Part shown: one piece after another, positions 8,392 through 16,120 of the stretch
Layout: every line of letters begins with the position of its first letter
Numbering within the stretch: the first letter of the stretch is position 1
NCBI GenBank assembly: GCA_964650975.1
Contig: CAZYWA010000038.1
Span: 1-25,843, forward strand
Direction: 5' to 3'
DNA from: CAZYWA01 sp964650975 [NCBI: uncultured bacterium]
Lineage (GTDB): Bacteria > JADJOY01
DNA length: 25,843 nt
Translations under genes and position numbers: made by a program
The notes under the pieces: generated by a model
Databases searched by the model: none
Seen by the model: only the letters and a program-made list of their open reading frames with translations
What the model was told of the DNA's origin: nothing

Positions 8392-8445
8392 GGGTTGGTT
8401 CCTGCCTTCCCTGCCAGGATACTCGTTTCCGAGGAGCGTCGCGCG

Positions 8446-9108
8446 ATGCAGCCATCCCAGAAGATCGATCTGAGTCACGAGGTGGAGCACGGCATGGTCA
8501 CCTATCAGGGGCTGCCTGCGCCGGTGATCTGCGACTACCTGAGCCGCGAGGCGTCGCGCGCGCGCTACGCGCCGGGCACCGAGTTCCACATCGGACGGAT
8601 CGACATGGTGGCCAACACCGGCACTTATCTAGACAGCCCGTTTCATCGTTACGCGGACGGGCGCGACCTCGCGGGCCTGTCGCTCGATTCGCTGGCGAAC
8701 CTCGAGTGTCTGGTGGCGCGCGTCGAGCAGGACGGCGATCGCGCGATCGCGCGGCTGCCGTTCTCGGAGCGCGAAGTGTCCGGTTGCGCGGTGCTGGTCG
8801 AGACCGGCTGGGACCGGCACTGGCGCACGGACGCCTACTTCTCGGGTCATCCCTACCTGACCGGCGAGCTCGCCCGGTGGCTGGTGAACGCGGGCGCGGT
8901 GCTCGTGGGAATCGACTCCTACAACATCGATTGCACCGATACCGGCGAGCGCCCCGTGCACTCGGCGCTGCTCCGCCACGACGTGCCGATCGTCGAGCAT
9001 CTGCGCGGACTCGCCGCGTTGCCCGAGCGCGGCGCGCGCTTCTTCGCGGTGCCGGTCAAGGTGAAAGGCTTCGGAACGTTTCCGGTGCGCGCATTCGCAC
9101 TGGTCTGA
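8446..9108 (+). CDS. Cyclase / kynurenine formamidase-like family hydrolase (220 aa)
   Basis: Belongs to the cyclase family (PF04199), metal-dependent amide or lactone hydrolases that include kynurenine formamidase. Family features seen: IDLSHEVEHGMVTYQGLP at the N-terminus, the core motif NTGTYLDSPFHRYADG, LVETGWDRHW, VGIDSYNIDCTD, and the closing PVKVKGFGTFPVRAFAL. In classical members the core reads H-x-G-T-H-x-D; here both histidines are replaced (Asn and Tyr), while Asp and the later His are kept. That suggests altered metal binding or a distinct subfamily. ATG 8446 is preceded by GAGGAG at 8431-8436 with 9 bases of spacing, one of the best ribosome sites in the window. Its TGA stop abuts the rlmN stop back to back (TGATCA, 9106-9111). 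Confidence 0.85.
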   Translation: MQPSQKIDLSHEVEHGMVTYQGLPAPVICDYLSREASRARYAPGTEFHIGRIDMVANTGTYLDSPFHRYADGRDLAGLSLDSLANLECLVARVEQDGDRAIARLPFSEREVSGCAVLVETGWDRHWRTDAYFSGHPYLTGELARWLVNAGAVLVGIDSYNIDCTDTGERPVHSALLRHDVPIVEHLRGLAALPERGARFFAVPVKVKGFGTFPVRAFALV

Positions 9109-10284
9109 TCAGGCTCGCGCCGCCGCGGCGCCGGTGGCGAACGCCAGTTGCCCGCAAGCGGCGGCGATGTCGCGGCCCTTGCTGTGGCGCAGCATCACGC
9201 GCAAGCCCGCGCGATGCAGCACTGCCCGGAACTGCGCCACCGTCTCGTCGTCCGGAGGCGCGAGCCGCGAGCCCGGGAACGGATTGAACGGGATGAGGTT
9301 CACCTTCACCCGTGGAATCTGGCGGGTCCACTCGGCGAGCTGGGCGGCGTGGCCGGCGGAGTCGTTGACCCCGGCCAGCAACGTGTACTGAACGAAGATC
9401 GGCTGACCTTGTGCCTCACTCAGCCGCCGCAACCGCTCGGTGACCTCGGGGAGAGGCCAGCGCTCGTTGATCGGCATCAGACCGCTGCGAGTCCGATCGT
9501 CGACGGCGTGGAGGCTGAGCGCCACGCGTACCGCCGGCCAGACCGCGACCAGCTGCTCGAGACCGTCGAGGTTCCCGGCGGTCGACACCGTGATGCGGCG
9601 GAGCGGGATGGCCGTGGCGGAGCGATCGGAAAGAATCGCCACCGCGCTGCTCACCGCCGGTACGTTGTCGAGCGGCTCGCCCATGCCCATGAACACCACG
9701 TTGGTCACTCGCCGGTCGGCGCGGAAACCGCGCGCCGCGAGCCACTCGGGATGCGCGTCGAGCCAGCGATTGACGGCGTACGCCTGCGCCACGATCTCGG
9801 CGGAGGTGAGATCGCGGATCAGCCCCATGCGCCCGGTGTGACAGAACACACAGCGGCGCCCGCAGCCGATCTGGCTCGATACGCAGAGGGTCAGGCGCGC
9901 CGCTTCGGGAATCAGCACGCTCTCGATCGCGTCGCCAGGCGGCGCGCCGCCTTCGGGTTCGAGCAGCAGCTTGATGGCGCCGTCCTCGGTTGAGCGGCGC
10001 TCGTCGCGAATCTCGGGAATCGCGAGCGGAAACCGGCTCGCCAGGGCCGCGACCAGCGCCGCCGGCAGACTGCGGTCCTCCCAGGGCCGCGCGAGCCTCA
10101 AACGATGAGTGTTCCCGAGCAGCGTGCGCGCGTGCACGCGGCTCACTCCCAGCTCGTCGCACGCGCGCTCGAGGTGCCCGCGCTCGAGGCCCAGCCACGA
10201 GCTGGGCCAGTCCGGCGACGCGGCAGCGTCGCCGCCCGACGGCAGCTCTCCTTCGGTTCCGCGCGATTGCATGGCGAGCACCAT
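9109..10284 (-). CDS. rlmN: RlmN-type 23S rRNA (adenine-C2)-methyltransferase, radical SAM (391 aa)
   Basis: Radical SAM enzyme of the RlmN/Cfr family, expected to methylate C2 of A2503 in 23S rRNA (RlmN also modifies A37 in some tRNAs). The cluster motif is CGRRCVFC (C141, C145, C148), followed by HTGRMGLIRDL. Other family signatures are VVFMGMGEPLDN, RITVSTAGNLDGLEQL, VALSLHAVDD, LMPINERWPL, VNLIPFNPFPGS and AACGQLA, whose Cys377 is the methyl-carrying cysteine. In the usual FEYTLL segment this protein has FVQYTLLAGVND, so it may belong to a divergent RlmN branch. The start is ambiguous: ATG 10284 has GGAGG only 2 bases upstream; ATG 10272 has the same GGAGG 14 bases upstream. It is divergent from the DAHP synthase gene across 71 bases. 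Confidence 0.9.
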   Translation of the reverse strand: MVLAMQSRGTEGELPSGGDAAASPDWPSSWLGLERGHLERACDELGVSRVHARTLLGNTHRLRLARPWEDRSLPAALVAALASRFPLAIPEIRDERRSTEDGAIKLLLEPEGGAPPGDAIESVLIPEAARLTLCVSSQIGCGRRCVFCHTGRMGLIRDLTSAEIVAQAYAVNRWLDAHPEWLAARGFRADRRVTNVVFMGMGEPLDNVPAVSSAVAILSDRSATAIPLRRITVSTAGNLDGLEQLVAVWPAVRVALSLHAVDDRTRSGLMPINERWPLPEVTERLRRLSEAQGQPIFVQYTLLAGVNDSAGHAAQLAEWTRQIPRVKVNLIPFNPFPGSRLAPPDDETVAQFRAVLHRAGLRVMLRHSKGRDIAAACGQLAFATGAAAARA

Positions 10285-10355
10285 TTCCTCCGTGCCGATC
10301 GGGTGCAAACGGACACGCTTCGCGGCGGCCGAGTGGTTCCTGCTACCTTTTCCGC

Positions 10356-11738
10356 ATGATGCCCGGGGACACGTCTCGCGCCTGGACTAAGTCGAGCTGG
10401 CGATCGTTTCCCGCGGGCCAGCAGCCGCCCTGGCCGGACCCCGATCGTCTCGGTGCCGTCCTCGCCGAGCTTCACGAGCTGCCGACACTAGTGTTGCCGG
10501 TCGAAGCGCAGCGGCTGCGGGCGGCGCTTGCGGACGTGGCCCTGGGCCGCGCATTCCTCCTGCAGGCGGGCGACTGCGCCGAGTCGTTCGAGGACGTCTC
10601 CGCCGAAGCGCTGCGCGACCGGCTCAAGATCATTCTGCAGATGGCCATCGTGCTCACCTACAGCGCCGGCGTGCACGTGGTGAAAGTCGGGCGCATCGCG
10701 GGGCAATACGCCAAGCCGCGCTCGTCGCCGGTCGAGCGGGTGGGCGACGCCCTGATCCCGTCGTTTCGCGGCCCGATGGTGAATTCCGAGGAGTCGACGG
10801 CCGCCGCCCGCGTGGCCGATCCCGCGCGTCTCGTCACCGGCTACCAGCGCGCGGCGCTCACCCTCAATTCGCTGCGCGCCTTCGCGACCGGCGGCTTCGC
10901 CGACCTGGGCCGGGTGCACACCTGGAATCGCGAGTTCGTCGCGTCGAGCCCCGCGGGGCGCCGCTACGAAGGGCTGGCCGGCGAGATCCAGCGGGCGCTG
11001 CGCTTCATGCGCGCGTGCGGCGTCGACATCGAGGGCGACGCGCGCTTCCGCCAGGTCGATCTCTGGACCAGTCACGAGGCGCTGCTCCTCGACTTCGAGG
11101 AGGCGTTGACTCGGCGCGATGCGGAGAGTGGCGCCTGGTACGACGGCTCGGCGCACATGCTGTGGATCGGCGAGCGCACTCGCGCCGTCGACGGGGCCCA
11201 CGTGGAGTTCCTGCGCGGGGTCGCGAACCCGATCGGGGTCAAGCTCGGTCCCACCGCGGACGCCGCGCAGGTGCGGGCGCTCTGCGATCTGCTCGACCCG
11301 GAGCGCGCGCCCGGCCGGCTCACCCTCATCTCCCGGATGGGCGCCGCCGCGGCGCGCGAGTCTCTGCCGCCGCTCCTGGCCGTGGTCCGCGACGCGCGGC
11401 ACCCCGTGGTGTGGGCCTGCGACCCGATGCACGGCAACACCAAAATCACCGCCGACGGCCGGAAAACCCGCCATTTCGACGACGTGCTGGCCGAGATCGA
11501 GGCCTTCTTCGACGCGTGCGCCGCGGAGCGCGTGTGGCCCGGCGGCATCCACGTCGAGCTCACGCCCGCGGACGTGACCGAGTGCCTGGGCGGGGGCGAT
11601 CCGGTCCGTCTCGAGGACCTGGCGTTGCGCTACGAGACCAGCTGCGACCCGCGGCTCAACGCCACCAGTCGCTCGATCTCGCGTTCCGCGTCGCCGAGCG
11701 GCTGCGCTCGGACGCGTGACCGCCGCCCCCGAAGTTGA
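10356..11738 (+). CDS. Class II DAHP synthase (3-deoxy-7-phosphoheptulonate synthase), 3' end frameshifted
   Basis: Condenses phosphoenolpyruvate and erythrose 4-phosphate, the first step of the shikimate pathway. Plant/mycobacterial-type class II signatures are abundant: LLQAGDCAESFED (metal-ligand Cys74), KVGRIAGQYAKPRS, SFRGPMVN, TSHEALLLDFEEALTR, GVANPIGVKLGP, LISRMGA, VWACDPMHGNT and HVELTPADVTECLGGG. After CDPRLNA (430-436) this frame reads 24 atypical Ser/Arg-rich residues to a stop at 11738. A neighbouring frame gives the expected ending QSLDLAFRVAERLRSDA, stopping at 11719. One missing base near 11664-11668 explains this. The true protein is probably 10356-11719 if the shift is a sequence error. 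Two adjacent ATGs (10356, 10359) could start it; neither has a clear Shine-Dalgarno sequence. Confidence 0.92.
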   Translation: MMPGDTSRAWTKSSWRSFPAGQQPPWPDPDRLGAVLAELHELPTLVLPVEAQRLRAALADVALGRAFLLQAGDCAESFEDVSAEALRDRLKIILQMAIVLTYSAGVHVVKVGRIAGQYAKPRSSPVERVGDALIPSFRGPMVNSEESTAAARVADPARLVTGYQRAALTLNSLRAFATGGFADLGRVHTWNREFVASSPAGRRYEGLAGEIQRALRFMRACGVDIEGDARFRQVDLWTSHEALLLDFEEALTRRDAESGAWYDGSAHMLWIGERTRAVDGAHVEFLRGVANPIGVKLGPTADAAQVRALCDLLDPERAPGRLTLISRMGAAAARESLPPLLAVVRDARHPVVWACDPMHGNTKITADGRKTRHFDDVLAEIEAFFDACAAERVWPGGIHVELTPADVTECLGGGDPVRLEDLALRYETSCDPRLNATSRSISRSASPSGCARTRDRRPRS

Positions 11739-11857
11739 CGCGCGCCTCCGGCTGAGTGAAAAGAAGGATCGCCACGCGTCGCTGACCGCGTCGCGCGGTG
11801 TCTTGCTCCGAAGACCCGGCTGGTCCGCTCCACGGATCTCAGCTCCCCCTTGCGACC

Positions 11858-13012
11858 ATGACCGACGCCGAGATCCCCTTGCTGCCCCGCGCCCGCCTGC
11901 TGGTGGTCGACGACGAGGAGGCGCTCCGTCAGACCATGAGCGTGATCCTGGGCCGCGAGTACGAAGTGCTGACCGCCGCCGACGCGACCCAGGCGCAGCG
12001 GATGCTCGAGGAGCATCCGGTGGACCTGGTGATCACCGACGAGCGGATGCCCGGCGTCCGCGGCACCGACCTCCTGGCCCGGGTGCGCGAGCGCGACCCC
12101 GACATCGTGCGCATCGTGCTCACCGCCTACAACGAGCCGGAAGCGATGCTGCGCGCCATCAACGAAGGCGAAGTGCTGCGTTTCTTGCTCAAGCCCTGCA
12201 ACCCGGTGCTGCTTCGCCAGGAGATCGCCGAAGCGCTGGAGCGCCGCAGGCTGGCGCGCGAGAACCGCCACCTGCTGGAGGAGCTGGGTCACCGGAACCG
12301 CCACCTCGAGTACACGATTCGCGAGCTCCACGCGGCGCGCGAGAACCTGGTGCGCGCGGAGAAGCTGGCGCTCGCCGGCCGACTCGCCGCCGGGTTCGCC
12401 CACGACATCCGGAATTACCTGACCGCGGTCGTGGGGCTCGCTGGCCTCGCCGACCTCGGGCCTGGCGCCGCACCGGTCCGGCGGCTGCTCGACCAGGCGG
12501 TCCACGGCATCCACGATCTCTCGAGCGAGCTCATGCAGGTCGCGGACGGGCGCCCGCTCGCCTATCAGCTGGAGCGCACCGACGTGGCCGAGCTGGTGCG
12601 CGGATTCGTGAACGACATGCGCGGCGGCCACGTCGACCAGACCCGCAAGCTGACGGCCGAGGCGCCCGATCCCGCGATGTGCCACGTGGCATCGCGGAAG
12701 CTCTGGCGAGTGCTGTGGAACCTGCTCCAGAACGCGGTCGAGGCCACCGAGGCGGGCGGTGAGATCGTGTTCCGGGTCAAGCTCGGCGACGGCTCGGCGA
12801 TCATCGAAGTCCAGGACTCGGGCCGCGGCATGCCCCCCGAGATTCGCGCGCGGGTGTTCGAGCCGTTCTTCTCGACCCGCCCCTCCGGCACCGGCCTCGG
12901 CCTCGAGATCTGCCGCATCATCGTGCAGGGGCACTTGGGCGAGATCGAGTGCGACAGTACCGAAGGGAAGGGCACCACGTTCCGGATCACGCTCCCGCTC
13001 GCCCTCGAGTGA
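11858..13012 (+). CDS. Receiver-histidine kinase (REC-HisKA-HATPase, 384 aa)
   Basis: Cytoplasmic two-component protein with the receiver first. Residues 10-125 form a REC domain: LLVVDDEEALRQTM, phosphoacceptor Asp61 in LVITDERMPG, the threonine-containing VLTAYNEPE, and the lysine in FLLKPCNP. A helical linker rich in Glu/Arg/Leu (about 115-175) leads to the H box, His181 in GFAHDIRNYLTAVVG. The ATPase domain follows with NLLQNAVEA (N box), DSGRGM (G1) and GTGLGLEIC (G2). It has no membrane segment or sensor domain, so it probably takes its input by phosphotransfer from another kinase. ATG 11858 was chosen because the upstream extension to GTG 11798 is not domain-like. Its 3' end overlaps the convergent homocysteine methyltransferase gene by 26 bases. 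Confidence 0.9.
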   Translation: MTDAEIPLLPRARLLVVDDEEALRQTMSVILGREYEVLTAADATQAQRMLEEHPVDLVITDERMPGVRGTDLLARVRERDPDIVRIVLTAYNEPEAMLRAINEGEVLRFLLKPCNPVLLRQEIAEALERRRLARENRHLLEELGHRNRHLEYTIRELHAARENLVRAEKLALAGRLAAGFAHDIRNYLTAVVGLAGLADLGPGAAPVRRLLDQAVHGIHDLSSELMQVADGRPLAYQLERTDVAELVRGFVNDMRGGHVDQTRKLTAEAPDPAMCHVASRKLWRVLWNLLQNAVEATEAGGEIVFRVKLGDGSAIIEVQDSGRGMPPEIRARVFEPFFSTRPSGTGLGLEICRIIVQGHLGEIECDSTEGKGTTFRITLPLALE

Positions 13013-13868
13013 CGTCGATCGCGCGGCGGGCGGCCGCGATCATCTCGGGTGTCGTGCCGCAGCACCCGCCCACGGCGCGCGCGCCCGCGGCGACGATCCG
13101 TGCAATCCCCGCCGCGAAGCGCTCCGGCGTCTCGTCGTAGACGAGCCGGTCGTCGGCGTTCCGGCGAGGCTGCCCGGCGTTGGGCCGCGCGATCACCGGC
13201 ACGCCGCTCGCGGCCGCCATGCGGGTCACGACGGGGAGCATCTGCTCGGCGTTCCGCCAGCAGTTGACGCCCACCGCCGCGGCGCCTGCTTCGACGAGCC
13301 GTGCCGCTACGCTTTCGGGGGGCGCCGTTTCGTCCTCGGGGGCGAAGCTCATGGTCACGATCACCGGCGCACCCGGCGCTCGGGCCGCCGAGAGCGCCAG
13401 CAGCGCTTCGTCGAGGTCGGTCATGGTCTCGATCAGCAGCACGTCGCAGCCGGCGCTCACCAGCCCGTGCGCCTGCTCGGCGTAGGCGTCGCGGCGGCCG
13501 GATGGAGACGGTGTTTCGGCCTGGCTGGGCGGCGACCAGATCGGGCCGATGTCTCCCATGATCCATCGCCTTCCCTCGCTCGCCTCCTTTGCGATCGACA
13601 CCGCGGCGTGAATCACCTCGCGAATCCGCAGCGCGAGGCCGGCGCGCTCCAGGTGGAACCGGTTCGCGCCGAACGTGCAGGTCGTGAGCACCTCGGCACC
13701 GGCCCGCGCATACGCCCGATGCACCGCGAGCACGTCGTCCGGGCGCTCGAGCACCCAGCGCTCGGGCGGGGTCCCGGGCGCCAGCCCCGCGTCGATCAGC
13801 ATCGTGCCCATCGCCCCGTCGACGAGCACCGTGCGGCGCTCGAGCTCGGCGATCAGGTCGGTGGTCAT
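12987..13868 (-). CDS. Homocysteine S-methyltransferase domain protein (293 aa)
   Basis: Zinc-dependent methyltransferase of the S-methyl_trans family (PF02574), as in BHMT, MmuM and the N-terminal domain of cobalamin-dependent MetH; these transfer a methyl group to homocysteine. Seen: the N-terminal LVDGAMGTMLIDAG, TCTFGANRFHL, GDIGPIW, and zinc ligands Cys203 (GVNCWRN) and Cys269/Cys270 (GGCCGTTPEM). The length fits a stand-alone homocysteine domain without the folate and cobalamin modules of MetH. The methyl donor (betaine, S-methylmethionine, or a partner corrinoid protein) cannot be inferred. WRN after the first zinc cysteine departs from the common G-rich sequence. ATG 13868 is the natural start. 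It is divergent from the radical SAM gene across 89 bases and converges with the kinase gene. Confidence 0.88.
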   Translation of the reverse strand: MTTDLIAELERRTVLVDGAMGTMLIDAGLAPGTPPERWVLERPDDVLAVHRAYARAGAEVLTTCTFGANRFHLERAGLALRIREVIHAAVSIAKEASEGRRWIMGDIGPIWSPPSQAETPSPSGRRDAYAEQAHGLVSAGCDVLLIETMTDLDEALLALSAARAPGAPVIVTMSFAPEDETAPPESVAARLVEAGAAAVGVNCWRNAEQMLPVVTRMAAASGVPVIARPNAGQPRRNADDRLVYDETPERFAAGIARIVAAGARAVGGCCGTTPEMIAAARRAIDVTRGRAGA

Positions 13869-13957
13869 GCCCGAGCGCCCCGAGCGTTGGACGCAACCCC
13901 GCGCGACGCGTAACCTCCTGGTTTGCCCGCTTCCCGGCGTGCCCTTCCGGAGTCCCG

Positions 13958-16120
13958 ATGAGTCTCACCCAGCTCGAAGTCCACGCCGACGGACCGGCGC
14001 ATCTCAATCGCTTCGGCGTGAGCTATCGCGGCAAGCGCATGTTCTGCATGTGGCCGTGGCGCACCATGGTGCTCACCTGCGACGGCCACGTGGTGTGCGG
14101 CTGCGGCGACGCCCGGAACGAGAACAAGATGGGGCACATCGCGACCCAGACCGTGATGGAGATCTGGCAGGGCGACGGCTTTCAGCAGATGCGCGGCGGG
14201 ATGCACCAGAACCGCCCTCCGGCGTTTTGCTACAAGTGCGGGCTCATGGAGGTCCGCGACGGCGATTACCAGCCTCCCGACCTGCCGCTCGTTCCGCAAA
14301 CCTATCCGAAGGTGCTCTACGTCGAGCCCACCATCGTCTGTAACCTGCGCTGCCCGCAGCCCGCATGCGAGGTCGACGTCTACGACACCCGCACCGAGCG
14401 GCTCCTGCCCTTCGAGCTCTACAAGAAAGCGATCGACGAGGTCGGCCCGCACATCGACCGGATGGTCTTCTACAACTACGGCGAGAGCTTCCTCCACAAA
14501 GACGCGTTCCGGATGCTCAAGTACGCGAAGACCGTGAATCCGGACGTGTGGATCTGGACCAGCACCAACGGTCACTACTTCGACAAGCCGGAAAAGGTGG
14601 CGGCGCTGGTCGACTCGGGCATCAACGAGGTGCAGTTCTCGATCGACGGGGCCACCCAGGAGGTCTACGAAACCTACCGGAAACGCGGGAGATTGGACCG
14701 TGTTCTGAAAGCGATCGGCGACGTCGTCGAGGAGCGCGAGCGCCGCGGCCAGCGTTTCCCGTGGGTCATCTGGAACTACATCCTGTTCCGCTGGAACGAT
14801 TCCGACGAGGAGATGGAGAAGGCACGCTCGCTGGCGAGGGAGCTGGGCGTCGACCGGCTCACGTTCACGACCACCGATCAGCCGCGGGGCTTTCCCTCGG
14901 AGCGCTTCGTTCCCGGCTCCCCCGACTACGAGCGCATCCGCCACGCGCTGATCGAAGGCGGCAAGAAGGTGCCCAACGCGCTGGTGTGGGATGCGCGCAT
15001 CGAGCCGGTCGAGCTGCCGCGCACCGCGCGCCCCGGCGATCTCTTCGTCGCGAAGCTCCGGACCACCAATACCGGCGACATGCCGTGGGTGCCGCCCGGC
15101 GACCGTGGGTACCGCAAGGTGTTCCTGGTCGCGAAGCTGCTCGACGAGACCGGCCAGCCGATCGACGAGTCGCTGGCGCAGATCGGCATGGGCGAGACCG
15201 TCGAGCCCGGCGACTCGCCGGTGCTGACACTGCTCGGCGTGCTGCCGCGGCGCGCGGGACGCTATCGAGTGAAGGTCGACCTGGTTCGTCACGGGCTCTG
15301 GTGGTTCGAGCATCTCGATGTGACTCCGGTCGAGTGGGAGCTCGACGTCGCCGGTGAGCCCGCGAGCGAGCCGCTGCTCGAGGTGATCGATCCACCGGCC
15401 GATGCGTGTGGTCCCGACTTCCTGGAGGTCACCGTGCGGGCGCGCGGCCACGCCACCGGCGCTCTCGACAGCAGCGACGCCGGCGCCAGCGGTCTGGGAC
15501 GCGTCGGCGTGGGCCTTCGCTGGACGCCAGAAGGCGCCGGCGAACCGGTGCGGGTGTGCGATCGCGTCCATTTCGATCCGCCGCTCGCTCCCGGCGAGGT
15601 ACGTGATGTGGTCATCGCGGTCCCTGTCGGCGTGCTCGAGCCGGGCCGTTACGACTGCCGGGTGGACCTGGTGCGCGAGAGCTGCTTCTGGCTCGCCGAT
15701 CTCGGCGGAGCGATCACTTCCTGGCCGATCGAGATCCTTCCGGCGCTCGAGGCGGGAGCAGGCGTCGAGCCGGTCGCGGTACCGGAGCGCGTGTCTCACG
15801 ACCGAGAGTTCTCGCTCCGCGTGAACGTGCGCGGTCCTCGCGGCCAGCGTCTCGACGGCACCGGCCCGATGCGCGGCCGCTGCGGTCTGGGCGTGCGCTG
15901 GTTCGACGCCGAAACCGGCGCCTGCGTTCGCGACGGCGACCGTAGTTATTTCTCGCCGGCGCTCGAGCCGAGCGAGGAGCGCGAGATGACCATCGCCGTT
16001 CAGGCGGGCGCGCTCCCCCGCGGTCGCTACCGCGCGCGGATCGGGATCCTCAAGGAAGAGCTCTTCTGGTTCGAATCGCGCGGCACGCCGCCTCTCGACG
16101 TCACCATCGAGGTGGCGTGA
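13958..16120 (+). CDS. Radical SAM protein with N-terminal SPASM-like region and three C-terminal repeated beta domains (720 aa)
   Basis: Three parts. Residues 28-95 look like a SPASM auxiliary-cluster region: C30 (FCMWPW), C41-DGHVVCGCGD (C47, C49), GHIATQTVMEIW, and C91/C94 (FCYKCG). SPASM normally follows the radical SAM core; here it precedes it. The core starts at VEPTIVCNLRCPQPACEVD, with C128, C132 and C137, a C-X3-C-X4-C spacing rather than the canonical C-X3-C-X2-C. It continues with FYNYGESFLHKDAF, STNGHYF and VQFSIDGATQEVYETYRKRG. From about residue 348 come three domains of about 125 residues, each closing with GRY..(K/R)V/I followed by W-F/L (at about 433, 562, 689), probably Ig-like beta-sandwiches. 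Start ATG 13958 has GGAG at 13949-13952. The product is unknown; a role in glycan or cell-surface modification is only a guess. The downstream methyltransferase is translationally coupled. Confidence 0.88.
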   Translation: MSLTQLEVHADGPAHLNRFGVSYRGKRMFCMWPWRTMVLTCDGHVVCGCGDARNENKMGHIATQTVMEIWQGDGFQQMRGGMHQNRPPAFCYKCGLMEVRDGDYQPPDLPLVPQTYPKVLYVEPTIVCNLRCPQPACEVDVYDTRTERLLPFELYKKAIDEVGPHIDRMVFYNYGESFLHKDAFRMLKYAKTVNPDVWIWTSTNGHYFDKPEKVAALVDSGINEVQFSIDGATQEVYETYRKRGRLDRVLKAIGDVVEERERRGQRFPWVIWNYILFRWNDSDEEMEKARSLARELGVDRLTFTTTDQPRGFPSERFVPGSPDYERIRHALIEGGKKVPNALVWDARIEPVELPRTARPGDLFVAKLRTTNTGDMPWVPPGDRGYRKVFLVAKLLDETGQPIDESLAQIGMGETVEPGDSPVLTLLGVLPRRAGRYRVKVDLVRHGLWWFEHLDVTPVEWELDVAGEPASEPLLEVIDPPADACGPDFLEVTVRARGHATGALDSSDAGASGLGRVGVGLRWTPEGAGEPVRVCDRVHFDPPLAPGEVRDVVIAVPVGVLEPGRYDCRVDLVRESCFWLADLGGAITSWPIEILPALEAGAGVEPVAVPERVSHDREFSLRVNVRGPRGQRLDGTGPMRGRCGLGVRWFDAETGACVRDGDRSYFSPALEPSEEREMTIAVQAGALPRGRYRARIGILKEELFWFESRGTPPLDVTIEVA

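Noticed and set aside
9106-9111. TGATCA palindrome at the cyclase/rlmN junction as a regulatory site
   Set aside because: It is simply two convergent TGA stop codons placed back to back.
11655-11720. Programmed -1 frameshifting in the DAHP synthase gene
   Set aside because: No X-XXY-YYZ slippery heptamer or downstream pseudoknot is evident at GCCACCAGT; a single missing base is the simpler explanation.
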